NCBI GenBank assembly: GCA_026182355.1
Contig: JAPFBL010001928.1
Coordinates: forward strand, 3,321,001 to 3,385,000
Direction of reading: 5' to 3'
DNA length: 64,000 nt
DNA from: Hermatobates lingyangjiaoensis
Taxonomy: Eukaryota; Arthropoda; Insecta; Hemiptera; Hermatobatidae
The notes beneath the pieces were generated by a model that had not been told where the DNA came from, did no database searches, and was given only the letters and a program-made list of their open reading frames with translations. The position numbers were made by a program, and so were the translations under genes. Each line of letters starts with the position of its first letter. The first letter of the stretch is position 1. Shown here piece by piece: positions 21,457 through 33,069 of the stretch.

Positions 21457-22470
21457 TGACACACATCACAATGTTGTACCCTTAAATCATGGATGTCAGT
21501 CACACACGTACTCCTCGTGATACATATCATTGGCATAGATCACAATGGTGTGTCCTGTAATCATGGATGTGAGTCACACAGGTACTCCTCGTGATACATA
21601 TCATTGACATACATCACAATGGTGTGTCCTGTAATCATGGATGTGAGTCATACAGGTACTCCTCGTGATACATATCATTGACATACATCACAATGGTGTA
21701 CCCTGAAATCATGGATGTGAGTCACACACGTACTCCTCGTGATACATATCATTGGCATAGATCACAATGGTGTGTCCTGTAATCATGGATGTGAGTCACA
21801 CAGGTACTCCTCGTGATACATATCATTGACATACATCACAATGGTGTGTCCTGTAATCATGGATGTGAGTCACACAGGTACTCCTCGTGATACATATCAT
21901 TGACATACATCACAATGGTGTGTCCTGTAATCATGGATGTGAGTCACACAGGTACTCCTCGTGATACATATCATTGACATACATCACAATGGTGTACCCT
22001 GAAATCATGGATGTCAGTCACACACGTACTCCTCGTGATACATATCATTGGCATAGATCACAATGGTGTGTCCTGTAATCATGGATGTGAGTCACACAGG
22101 TACTCCTCGTGATACATATCATTGACATACAGCACAATGGTTTGTCCTGTAATCATGGATGTGAGTCACACAGGTACCCTCGTTATACATATCATTGACA
22201 TACATCACAATGGTGTGTCCTGTAATCATGGATGTGAGTCACACACGTACTCCTCGTGATACATATCATTGATATTACGAGTCCTGCTATATCATTGGTA
22301 TACATCACAATGGTGTGCTCTGTAATCATGGACAAGCGTCACACAAGTCCTGCTCGTAATACATATCATTGGCACACATCACAATGGTGTGCCCTGTAAT
22401 CATGAACATGTGTCACACAGGTACTCCTCGTGATACATATCATTAGCACATATCACAATGGTGCATGACA
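21457..22470. repeat. 74-bp satellite array, about 13-14 units
   Basis: The monomer includes CGTGATACATATCATTGACA, TACATCACAATGGTGTG, TCCTGTAATCATGGATGTG and AGTCACACAGGTACTCCT. Two monomer variants alternate. The GGCATAGATC variant starts at 21531, 21753 and 22049, spacings of 222 and 296 bp (exactly 3 and 4 units), so there is higher-order structure. Central units are nearly identical, while units after about 22260 diverge. No open frame crosses the array. Confidence 0.95.
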
Positions 22471-22739
22471 AACACGTACATCACAGTACTTTCCATTAGA
22501 CATATAAATTGGTGTGTTTTGGCACACATCACACAGTCTTGAAACACAACACACTGCTATGTTATGAAACATATCTACCGGTATGTCGTGGGACAGAGCA
22601 CAATCTCTGATTTAGGACGTGGATGCTGTAAATTCCATAACTAACTGACATCATATGGAATACATATTAAACAGTCTTAATTAAAGCCATAAATTACTAA
22701 CTTGTTAAGAAAAAACCAGTATTAGTAAGTTGATTTGAA

Positions 22740-22740
<1 letters not shown>

Positions 22741-22782
<42 letters not shown>
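22741..22782. repeat. (TA)n microsatellite
   Basis: Uninterrupted dinucleotide tract, not beside an HHR unit. Confidence 0.95.
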
Positions 22783-22787
<5 letters not shown>

Positions 22788-22789
22788 AT

Positions 22790-24440
22790 CAATAAGTTGG
22801 TTAAATTCGCATAATGCAAGCAAACAACAAGAAACAGAAGTCTATTGAAATATAACGAGTGTATGTTATTGTAGTGTATCTAATGTATGTACGAGTGTAT
22901 CTAATTGTAGTGGTGACAATACGTATATATGTAATGAAAATGTAACAGCCGAGATGGGCATTATAAAATGAACTGCGCACTTGGAGATCTGTTGAAGAGT
23001 CAATCTTCCTAGATTGGAGTGTTGAATTTGAAACAAAAAAAAAACACGGCCATGTTCAGTCAACCTTGGCTTTAAATATTACAACAGGAGGATCGTCACA
23101 CCTTTCAAAACAAAAGCTCTGCGCTTGAAATATATATGGAATACTATGAAAAGAAGGACTTCGCCTTACTTTTCTTACAAGGAATTCTTACATTATGGAA
23201 AAAAATAAGTTTTAAGTAAATTTCATTTAGACTCGTCAGTTATAAATTTAGTTATAATGTAAATTAAAATAGCGTTAATATGCAGAGAATTTTGTTTTTT
23301 CTTTTTGGCCCGAACACTCAAGTAATCTCTTTAAATACTTCTTCAAGAGTTTTATCGTAAAACCTCTAAGATTGGGTCTAAATAACCAACTGACATAAGC
23401 TGAAAACGTGAAACATCTAGTCAACTGCAAATTCTGTCCTGTACAACTTTTTTCTAAAAACATTTTTCCCTTCAAACGTTACCTGAAGTCACAAAATTTT
23501 AAAAAAAAACTGTAAAACTGTAAAATTGGCATTTATTTCAGCTATTAGTTAAGTAGATGTTCTTAACTATCAAATTTTATTTTTTTTCTGGTTTAATGTC
23601 CCGTACTGTTACATTCTTTTTCAATTCGTATAAAGTATTAACTGCTTCTAATTTTTACTTTTATTTTTAATTTTACAGATTTTCTACTCAAGTCTTGTTG
23701 TAGGGCGAAAAGTTTGGCCCATTTGCTACTTGTCATCCATTTTAGTTATGCGTGAACCACTGAATGAATAATAGGTATTTTTAAAATTATTCTTTTTAAA
23801 TTCTCTTCTGTAATCGTAAATTAATATTAATTTAACGTCTAATAATTTGTTATCTATTAATAAGAATTATTGTGGTTTATGTTTATTCTTTTAATATGAA
23901 CAAATTCCGATTGAAGAGAAATGCAGATTAATTTTTACATATAGAAATGAAATGAAACAAAATTATTCATTTGCGTAATATATTTTTCACTGAAGTGAAA
24001 CTGGATGTGATGTTAGTTTTTAATAAAATGCTCCACTACTTCATTATTAATACTATTACAGTGAGATAATAACAAAGTTCTCTAATACTTAAAAAGTTGA
24101 TTTAATTAAAAGAAAATAATATTCACTAGTGAAATAAAAACTATAAACTCTTGTTTGAATATCATTAATTAAAACTGATGCTAATGGAAAAGTAACTTTT
24201 AAAGAGGAATATACTGAGACTTGTTATAGATGTATTTCCGTTATTTTCAAGGGTCATGCTTGAACGGTATTGATTATCTCATTGATGTTATTTTAAATGT
24301 ATGCTATTTTGATTGATGTTTTATTTAAATTGCAGGTTTGATAATACATATAAATTTAAAGGGGCAATGTCTGTAAAGTAAGAACACTATTTGGAAACAA
24401 GTTGAACAGAGATGTAAGTAGAGGGTAATATATGACTGGA
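22790..24440. other. non-coding, no recognised element
   Basis: No supported gene. The minus frames at 22866-23063 and 23275-23475 are short and unrecognised. Confidence 0.35.
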
Positions 24441-24469
24441 GATATCGTTACAGGGGCTGCACTCCATTA

Positions 24470-24964
24470 AAGGTGAATTTGAATCGGCAATCTATATACG
24501 CAACCGACCTACAGCCAATTCTTCAACAGAACTAGAGAATTGGAGAATACGTATCAATGAACAGAAAAGTGTTCATGTAACATTCACACTGAGGCAGGGT
24601 ACATGTGCTCCTGTCTTTCTTAACAAAATTCCTATCCCTCAAGCTACTGCCACCAAATACTTAGGACTGCACCTTGACAGAAGTCTTACTTGGAAAATCT
24701 AGCAATGCCCAGAGGATACAAGCTCTTCAGTCAAAAATTCTTAGAAAAATTCTTCATTGTCCCTTTTACATACCAAATCAAACAATCTATTCAGACCTCA
24801 GGATTCAACGGTTCCATCAAGTAGTAATATCTTGCTACAAAGCCTTTCATAAAAATCTTTGTAGCAATAACAATCCCTTAGTCCAAAACATCTCCTCAAC
24901 AAATATCCCAGGAAATCCCCGAAGGCGCCTGAAGAGAAAGTGGCCAAGAGACTTATTAGTGTGA
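24470..24964 (+). pseudogene. jockey-clade LINE ORF2 C-terminal remnant
   Basis: After an early frameshifted part, the plus frame from about 24529 reads ELENWRIRINEQKSVHVTFT and then IPIPQATATKYLGLHLDRSL, followed by TWK: the jockey reverse-transcriptase thumb (W..KW.I.IN..KS.H.TFT and YLG.HLD..LTWK). A deletion and frameshift follow. The next frame (24674-24964) reads QRIQALQSKILRKILHCPFY to the terminal RRLKRKWPRDLLV and a stop, matching the conserved jockey C-terminus (IQ..Q.K.LR.I...P.Y). It is 5'-truncated, lacks the endonuclease and RT catalytic core, and is dead. Confidence 0.85.
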
Positions 24965-25234
24965 ATTACTCTAGTGACTTGTAAATTTAATCTAAGTTTT
25001 ATAACTTATTTTTCACGCCAGGAAGTATAATTACTGGATTATTTCTTCCCTCCTGCCTCCATGTGTAATATACGAGGGTCGTCCAGAAAATAAGTTCCGT
25101 TTTGGTCTGTAGGGCGGTAGGAGTGGTTTTTGCCAAATCCGGCAACACCGCTCGAAAGAGGAGAGGTGGGGGAATAGAATGAGAGGTGGGGGACCTCAGT
25201 CGGTCAATTACCAACGTCAGGGGAGGTAGTTGAA

Positions 25235-25447
25235 ATGGAGCCCTCCATGTCACGTCCCGCCACCTCGATCCCCGTTCCCTCTCGAGTTGTTTTGCGCGGA
25301 GTGATTCAATTTCTTTATGCACAGGGTTTCAAATCAGTTCAAATTCACGAACAGCTCATTTCTGTTTATGGAGAAGGTGTAATGAGTGAATCAATGGTGA
25401 GGAGATGGGTACGTGAATTTAAGGCGGGAAGACATTCAGCTCTCTAG
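25235..25447 (+). pseudogene. mariner transposase N-terminal fragment (left arm)
   Basis: The frame reads from the leader through VLRGVIQFLYAQGFKSVQIH to WVREFKAGRHSAL and then stops. This is the first helix-turn-helix of the mariner DNA-binding domain. It is cut at the junction with the inverted copy and has no catalytic domain. Confidence 0.8.
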
Positions 25448-25793
25448 GGACCCACCGGGCGGAAACTTTCCGAAAGTCAAGTTTTTCCGAGACGATCTCA
25501 TGGATGAGGGATCGTGAGATGTCTGGGAAACTCAGGTGGAGTTCATCCAGGGTTGAACGACGATCTTTGCTAATTGCATTGTCGATTTCTGCGACAATTT
25601 CGTCCGTCACAACTGAGGGTCTGCCTCTCCCACTTTCATCCTCAAGTGAATGTCTTCCCGCCTTAAATTCACGTACCCATCTCCTCACCATTGATTCACT
25701 CATTACACCTTCTCCATAAACAGAAATGAGCTGTTCGTGAATTTGAACTGATTTGAAACCCTGTGCATAAAGAAATTGAATCACTCCGCGCAA
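25419..25793 (-). pseudogene. mariner transposase N-terminal half (right arm)
   Basis: 124 codons on the minus strand, starting MRGVIQFLYAQGFKS. The first helix-turn-helix (about residues 1-48) is followed by the linker EDESGRGRPSVVTDE and a second helix-turn-helix (about 60-110, STLDELHLSFPDISRSLIHE), ending at the start of the WVPREL motif that normally precedes the catalytic domain. All three catalytic aspartates are absent. Mariner transposases are about 340-350 residues, so roughly a third remains. It could in principle give a DNA-binding-only protein, but there is no sign of expression. Confidence 0.85.
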
Positions 25794-26282
25794 AACAACT
25801 CGAGAGGGAACGGGATCGAGGTGGCGGGACGTGACATGGAGGGCTCCATTTCAACTACCTGCCCTGACGTTGGTAATTGACCGACTGAGGTCCCCCACCT
25901 CTCATTCTATTCCCCCACCTCTCCTCTTTCGAGTGGTGTTGCCAGATTTGGCAAAAACCACTCCTACCGCCCTACAGACCAAAACGGAACTTATTTTCTG
26001 GACGACCCTCGTATATATTTCCTTCATCATTGTCACTGGTAATGTTACATTTACATTGTTGTGACTATGTAAAATTAAAAAGAAAAAAAATAGAGAAATG
26101 TCTTAAAAAGCAAGACAAAGCGTATAATAGCTTCTGATGTAAAACCCGGCTGCTAACACGCTATGGACAGAATCATCAGCAGTTGTTGACTTTCAACATG
26201 ATGTCTACTCACTCACAAAGTGTTTAAAACTTTCATCTTCATCGCTGACTCTCCTGTATGTATCACGTGTTTCTATCAAAAG

Positions 26283-26505
26283 AAAAATAGAAGGTCTTAT
26301 CTCATAATTTACCTTCATCACTCTACGGGTTTCAAATCCTATCTCATAAATTTTCTTTATCAGTTGACCGGTTTCAGATCTTATCTCATAAATCCTTCAT
26401 CACTCGACTGGTTTCAGATCTTATCTCATAAATTTCCTTCATCACTTGATAGGTTTCAGATCTTATCTCATAAATTTCCTTCATCACTTGACCGGTTTCA
26501 GGACA
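26283..26505. repeat. minisatellite, about five units of about 42 bp
   Basis: Repeats of TTTCAGATCTTATCTCATAA followed by ATTTCCTTCATCACTTGACC with small length differences. The 97-codon plus frame across it (26220-26513) is a repeat artefact. Confidence 0.85.
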
Positions 26506-26715
26506 CCATATAGAGGTACTTGTAAATTGTTATTTTAAGAAATAAGTATGTCATCGACTGAAGTTTGTTTATGCATAAAATGAAATTGTGGGCTTTTATA
26601 GGATTTTTTTTTAAAATCCATTTATTTAGCATGATCCATATATATATATATATATATGATGTAATTGTTTTTTTTTTTTGAGGGTTGAGGTCTAACGATT
26701 TGAAACTAGTCCTTT

Positions 26716-26755
26716 TGCCGACATTTCGACATATATTTATGTCATCTTCAGTGCT
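26716..26755 (-). ncRNA. hammerhead-like ribozyme motif, ATGT family
   Basis: Minus strand: CTGAAGA, extra T, stem II GACATA/TATGTC (six perfect pairs, loop AATA), GAA, ATGT (one G-T pair), C, GGC. Stem I has a mismatch at its first pair. (TA)n tracts lie on both sides (about 26638-26657 and 26836-26864). Confidence 0.55.
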
Positions 26756-26832
26756 TGGAAATCTGCTTCTGTTGCAGCATACCTTAATTTACTCTGTTAT
26801 ATGATTAACACATGCAGGCTACTATTTCTTTG

Positions 26833-26835
<3 letters not shown>

Positions 26836-26864
<29 letters not shown>
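26836..26864. repeat. (TA)n microsatellite
   Basis: Dinucleotide tract near the HHR-like motif. Confidence 0.9.
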
Positions 26865-26869
26865 CATGC

Positions 26870-27700
26870 AATCAAATCTATTTAACAATAAAATACATTT
26901 CATTAAGATTAAATTAAACTTTTCCTTATTTAAACATTGAGATACACACTATCAAAGTGGCTTTTATAGGATGTAACGTTCTTATTATATTCCCGCTCTC
27001 TTAACCTGGGCTTACGTCGGATGTATCAATCCGGTTGAGTGCGTTAAAGTGATAATCATTTTCTTGCTATATTGCAGATATATATCAAGCGCTTTTGAAC
27101 AGTCCAGGTTTTTTTAACAGTTTAATTTTTAATAACATTTTGTTAGTGTTAATAAATTAAAACTTTATACTTTCTACTTCTATTTTAGTGTTTATTGATA
27201 CCAATATGGCTTTCATATTAGGCCAGAGTAGCCATTGCATACTAGTCTCTGCAGTGCTGGATGCTGGTTGGTTTCTTATTCTGTCCCTCGCTTATTTAAT
27301 GCAGGTGATCAAGATAGTCTGAGCACATCGTCCTTTGGAGAGAGATCCCATTAACACAAGATTTAAGATATATTTCTAATTTTTTCTTTCTTTTAACATT
27401 ATAATTTCGTTATAATTGTTTCAAATATGTTTAAAATCTCCACTTATTGATATGAAATTCTTTTAATTAAAAAGGAAATAGTAAGACTTTAGGTGACACA
27501 ATATTTTATTCACTTTATGCTTTATTTGAAAATATCTTGGCTATTCGGCTATCTCAAGTTACAATTTTAATAGTGGCCGTAAAATGCATACTTTTGATAA
27601 CTTCGATGTCTTGAAATGGTTTGTGGAATAAAGAGGAATGGAATGAAACTGCTTGCTTGCGTTGAAGGTTGCATTTTTTTACAGCTTAACTAAAACTCCA
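26870..27700. other. non-coding, no recognised element
   Basis: No gene or repeat boundary recognised. Confidence 0.35.
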
Positions 27701-27702
27701 GT

Positions 27703-27903
27703 TTATATTAGAAATAGGTAAAACCGTCATACCTCGTAAGATGATCCTAGAGTTGGAGCGCTTTCAGACGTTGTCCATCTTCGATCACAACAAACCTACT
27801 AGAGTAGGTATTAGTTGCGATCGAAGATGGACAACGTCCGAAAGCGCTCCAACTCTAGGATGATCTTACGAGGTACGACGGTTTTACCTATTTCTAATAT
27901 AAA
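27703..27903. repeat. long palindrome with an HHR-like core in each arm
   Basis: Arms 27703-27787 and 27820-27903 are nearly perfect inverted copies around a short hairpin (ACCTACTAGAGTAGGT). The right arm reads TC-GAAGA (27821-27827), extra T, stem II GGAC/GTCC, GAA, palindromic AGCGCT, C: every hammerhead feature except that the first two core bases are TC rather than CT. The left arm has the mirror copy with one stem II change. No (TA)n flanks here. Confidence 0.8.
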
Positions 27904-27909
27904 TCATAC

Positions 27910-29220
27910 TAACCTCAGTGGTATTAACAATATGCATGTATTTAAAACTGTAGTAAAAACTCGTCGAGTGCAGTTTTGTAGATATATTACTTAAATAGGA
28001 TTGGGAAGAAGACACTAAGTGGTTGTGGTATGAGTGATTTGCCTGTGTTAGTGTCGGCTGAATGAGTGATCGAGCCCAGCGAAGCGGAATATGCAAGCGA
28101 GACTGGAGGCAAGTGCTCAACCTGTTGTGTAACCTGAGCGATGCGTGTAAGCCTCGCACCAACAGCCGGTAATCCGATTATGTTCTGTCTCAGTTCACCT
28201 TCTAGCCTTGTCTTCAACAATAGAAGACATTCATAGAAAAATGTACATATAATAATCGGATCATTTCATTTCTGACTGCTTTGCAAAAAAAAACAGTTTT
28301 TATCTTGATTAGCATTGCGCGAATTAAGTGTTTTTACTTTCTAAGCAATTTTAATTATCCATAAAATCATATTATGTGAAAATTAAATACCAAATTTCGT
28401 AATTAATCTTGGCAATAATAGAACAGGGGATTTGCCAAACACGCACACACATACATATCATCACAAACATTTAAACAATAAATCGTGAGTGCTTTACAAA
28501 GCCTTACGATTAGAAGTAATTGTATTACCAAACTAATCGAAAATCAACAACTTCAATTAGTTTTTGCTTTTTTATGAATTATGGCCAAAATGAATTAATA
28601 CTTATACCTATACAGGTATACAGAAATGAACGTATACTTATGTGGCACCATCTGACAAGCTACTGGAGATGGAAATTATAAGTTGTCTTTTTTATATATT
28701 CGCACTTCCAGCAGTCAAATTCATGAAATTCAAATCATGTTATTCAGAAAGCCTTTAAAGTTTAATAAATCTCTTTAGCTTGAATCTGAAACCGAATTTT
28801 CTTCCAAGTTAATGCAAAGCAACCCGACAAGAGGCAGGTAGAGATATTCCGGTATTGAGATTTGCTTCTTTTAGAGAAATGTCGTCTCTTTGATTCTTCA
28901 AAAATACTTGAAATTTGTTCTAATATAATTTCAGTGTGTGTTTACACGCTAAATTCTAATAATCATGCAAGATTTTGAAAATAAAATTCATTTTTTTTTT
29001 TGCAAAAAGAAACTTTGCAGGTCATCCTTTGATAAATAGCTATTTTGTGTTCAATTTCATTATGATCTGTCAAACAATCAAGTTTACAATTATCATTTAC
29101 GTCCAATTTTTAAATATTAAAGCAAAACTTAAGTTATATCTTATGTCAATTTTATATTCGATACATTTCAGTTCTTCATGTTAGAGTAAGTTCAGATGAA
29201 AAAAATATTTATAAGCTATT
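27910..29220. other. non-coding; modestly GC-richer patch at 28000-28220
   Basis: Overlapping short minus frames at 27884-28162 and 27987-28220 have no recognisable domain. The rest is AT-rich with nothing identified. Confidence 0.35.
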
Positions 29221-29224
29221 TATA

Positions 29225-29227
<3 letters not shown>

Positions 29228-29279
<52 letters not shown>
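29228..29279. repeat. (TA)n microsatellite
   Basis: Dinucleotide tract followed by TATAAGCTATTTATATA repeats to about 29335. Confidence 0.95.
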
Positions 29280-29280
<1 letters not shown>

Positions 29281-29339
29281 GTATAAGCTATTTATATATT
29301 ATATAAATTATATAATTTATATAAGCTATTTACAAACTA

Positions 29340-30930
29340 TACGTCACATTTGCATTATAGAGGATGTATTTGGATATAATAACGAGTTAAGTCGCGTGGT
29401 TTGTTACGTCTTCACTAACTTTAGTAAACATATCCATCTATCCAACGGTAGAGGCACTGCCATTTTCAAGAAAACTTGAAAAATGAACTAGTGCACCCTA
29501 AGACTGGTAAATATGTTATATTGATCATGAATTTGGTATAATTACTGCACCTTACTATAGGGAAGTTAAAACAGGTTGTGAATAGAGGTTGACGTGTGCG
29601 GGGTGAGAGGCAGGCGAAGTGGCTCTGCAAAGCAACCTCACCTATCAAATAAAATTTATACCCTTTATAGAACAAGAATTATAATCGTCTTCAAGTGTTT
29701 AATCATGTCATTCAACCGCTTATTATAATCACAAATAGCATTAGCAGCCTTTCCTTTCTTATCACAACGACATCAGCGCTAAGTTCTCCAATTAAAATAC
29801 TTCAAAATGAATTCCTTATCAAAACCAGCCATTTTGTTGCTATCATCAAATATTTTAAACTGACTACCTTGAATATAAACAAAATAGAGTTTCATTCCTT
29901 GACAATCTGGACAAAGTTTGATACAAACAGTTTTTTATGTGATATCACTTTCAAATATTATTTTAGTAGTTTGCATTTGATTTCTTTGATGACATATTCT
30001 CAATCTTCATAACAGTTTTAATTGTAACATCATAATTGAGATTTTTCTAATTAAAAACAACTTCTTTTGTACTGATAATTAATATAAGTATAATTATTTA
30101 TCATAAATACAGTAAATTATTTATAATAGTATATTTACTGAACGTAGTAAATATTTAGTGTGAGTAGAGTTTTTGGCAGTATATGATTCATCAGGTGCTG
30201 CAGAAATTCAAATGTCTAACACGTACCGATTTTCTTGAGTATTCCTCCTGAGGAGATAATTTTTTTTACGATAGGGGCTTGTGTAATTCTTAACGCAATG
30301 TCAGAAGATATTACATAGTTTATAGAAAAATACAATACAACTGTGTATATTTGTATTCTTTTTAAACTCTACAGTTCCAAGGAGCAGTGCTTTAACATTT
30401 GCTAATGCTCACGTAGTGCCCATCCTGGTACTAGAAAATATTTCATTTATTTTTCTGTCTGTGATAAAATAAGTAATCCAATAATATATACTGTTGTAGC
30501 ACCTCCATGAACTTAGCTTCGATCTGCCACTAATTCTAAGCTTATAGAAATAACTCATGATGCGAGTTAGCCATTGAACAGTGACATCTTGTCAATCAAG
30601 AATCAGAGGAACTAAATTATATAGATCAGAAATAAACTGAAGGTTCAGAAACGATGGAAAATATACATTAAATCTCTGTTTCGGTGAATCGTCTTCAACA
30701 AAAAGAGCGAAATTTCAAGTGTGAAGGTGATGCAAAAGTTGGTTTTGATGCCATTCTTCTTCTTCTGACGATGTTTCTCAGCTCACAAACCTCACATTCA
30801 TCCAATAATTTGACACAAGGTCTAATTGTGGAAGAAAATAACTTATTGTACTCAAGCATTTCCGCGGTTCTCAAACATTCTCTCATCAGACTGCATTACT
30901 TTATTATGTGAATTTATCATCGCGCTTTCG
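29340..30930. other. non-coding, no recognised element
   Basis: Several short frames (for example 29695-30012 plus, 30684-30911 plus, 30695-30886 minus) encode nothing recognisable. No tandem or inverted repeat noted. Confidence 0.35.
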
Positions 30931-31250
30931 GTATAGACCAGGGGTGTCAAACATACAACCTGCTGGCCGGATTCGACCTGTCCGGGGGTTTAGTACGGCC
31001 TGGAGAATAAATCTACATTATTATAAAGAAAAAAATGAGTTTACTCTAATTTTCTTTAAACCTGTAGTTCTTATATTGTCCACTAGAAGCGAAAATATTA
31101 GCATGCTCAGATAACATGAATGCAACACTGTGACTTATATTAGTAAAAGTGACCTACTGGTCCGGCCCGCTTGAGAGCAGATTAAGCTGGTCCCAAGCTT
31201 AACTAATTTCGTCCCCAGACCAAAATAAGTTTAAAACCCCTGATGTAGAC
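30931..31250. mobile_element. hAT MITE, 304 bp
   Basis: The element is 30939-31242, with ends CAGGGGTGTCAAAC and, reverse-complemented, CAGGGGTTTTAAAC. The flanking octamers GTATAGAC and ATGTAGAC agree at six of eight positions, as in a slightly aged 8-bp duplication. No transposase. Confidence 0.82.
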
Positions 31251-31259
31251 CATGTGAGA

Positions 31260-31930
31260 GGTGTTTTCCTAGTTCATTAAACAAGGGCACATATAGAAAG
31301 TAAGAAGAGTTAAAAAGTGTTATTGGAAATGTTATACTAACAAAGGTGCAGCAAACTTGTTCAGTAACAATGTCGTATTTTCTTTAGAAACATTTTAAAA
31401 TAGAGGGAAAAATATATCTTTTTATACAAGTTTTATGAGAAAATGGTCCAACGAGTCTAAAGCAGGGGCTGCAGGCATGAAAGAGGCACAGAGTTACCTA
31501 ACGTTGTTATTGAAGCTGTTTTTACCCTTTCCAAAAATAACAACCCCTCACTTCTTCACGTCCGACATCGCTACCACTCAGAGTGCACCTCTTCTCGGGG
31601 CTAATAAAGTATAACTTTCACCTTGCTATTTAACATTGTACAGTATCACTACTCAACAATATAAATAAGCAATATTATAAATGAAAAGTAATTCATAGAG
31701 CACAATTCATGGGTGTATGGACGAAATTAATGCAATTTATAATACTTTTAAGACAAAAATTCAGTTTGTAAATATCCATAGGAACTGTTAAGTTGCTTAA
31801 CCAATCGTTTACCGATACATAATTTTATAAAACATATACAGGTATAAAATAAATATTTAATCTGAAAATAACTTTCACAAAAAAATGTTTGGTCTTGCTG
31901 TTGGCTATTGCTTATCCCCTCTTCTGAGTA
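31260..31930. other. non-coding, no recognised element
   Basis: No supported feature. Confidence 0.3.
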
Positions 31931-31934
31931 ATTC

Positions 31935-33066
31935 ATATATGAAAATATTTGGATCTAAAATGCACTTATAAGAATGATAGATACTAAAATATGTGTATCT
32001 AAAATGTTCTTATAAGAATAATAGCTACTAAAATACTTGGATCTTAACTGCTCTTATAAGAATAATAGCTACTAAAATATTTGGATCTGAACTACTCTTA
32101 TAAGAATAATAGCTACTAACATATTTGTATCTAATATGTTCTTATAAGAATAATTGATACTAAAATATTTGGATCGAAAATGTTTTTATAAGAATAATGG
32201 CTACTCGTACTAAAATATTTTTGGATCTGAAATGCTCTTATAAGAATAATAAGTACTAAAATATTTGGATCTAAAATGTGCTTATAAGAATAACAGCTAC
32301 TAAAATATTTGGATCTGAAATGCTCTTATAAGAAAATAGGTACTAAAATATTTTTATCTAAAATGTTCTTATAAGAATAACAGCTACTAAAATATTTGGA
32401 TCTGAAATGCTCTTATAAGAATAATAAGTACTAAAATATTTGGATCTAAAATGTGCTTATAAGAATAACAGCTACTAAAATATTTGGATCTGAAATGCTC
32501 TTATAAGAATAATAGGTACTAAAATATTTTTATCTAAAATATTCTTATACGAATAACAGCTACTAAAATATTTGGATCTGAAATGCTCTTATAAGAATAA
32601 CAGCTACTAAAATATTTGGATCTAAAATGTTCTTATAAGAATAACAGTTACTAAAATATTTGGATATGAAATGCTCTTATAAGAATAATAGGTACTAAAA
32701 TATTTTTATCTAAAATGTTCTTATAAGAATAATTGATACTAAAATATTTGGATCTAAAATGTTCTTATAAGAATAATAGCTACTCGTACTAAAATATTTT
32801 TAGATCTGAAATGTTCTTATAAGAATAATAACTACACGTACTAAAAATTTGTGGATCTGAAATGTTCTTATAAGAATAATAACTACTCGTACTAAAATAT
32901 TTTTAGATCTGAAATGTTCTTATAAGAATAATAACTACACGTACTAAAAATTTTTGGATCTGAAATGCTTTTATAAAAATAATAGTTACTAAAATATTTG
33001 TATCTAAAATGTTCTTATAAGAATAATTGATACTAAATTTTTTGTATCTAAAATATTCTTATAAGG
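31935..33066. repeat. 44-bp minisatellite, about 25 units
   Basis: The unit is ACTAAAATATTTGGATCTGA followed by AATGCTCTTATAAGAATAAC and AGCT. Most units contain the palindrome TTCTTATAAGAA or CTCTTATAAGAAT. Variant units (TTTTTATC, GGATCTAAAATGTG, and a CTCGT or CACGT insertion before ACTAAA) recur in blocks, suggesting amplification of multi-unit segments. Confidence 0.95.
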
Positions 33067-33069
33067 ATG

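Larger units (their letters stand above)
25071..26013. mobile_element. fold-back mariner element (two inverted 5' halves)
   Basis: Flanked by TA at 25071-25072 and 26012-26013. Ends are CGAGGGTCGTCCAG and its exact reverse complement. The left arm (25073 to about 25438) and right arm (about 25646-26011) are near-identical inverted copies of a mariner 5' terminus. The middle (about 25440-25645) is present only in the right, minus-strand copy. The result is a mariner 5' end joined to another 5' end in opposite orientation, with no 3' half. Both ends are true termini with a TA duplication, so the whole could be mobilised by transposase from elsewhere. Confidence 0.88.

Noticed and set aside
21457..22470. 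CRISPR-like array
   Set aside because: Units are contiguous 74-bp tandem copies without unique spacers, in a eukaryotic setting; this is a satellite.
25235..25793. functional mariner transposase
   Set aside because: Both coding fragments end before the catalytic domain; no DD34D residues exist anywhere in the element.
31935..33066. CRISPR-like array with palindromic repeats
   Set aside because: The sequence between palindromes is itself repeated, so there are no spacers; it is a 44-bp minisatellite.
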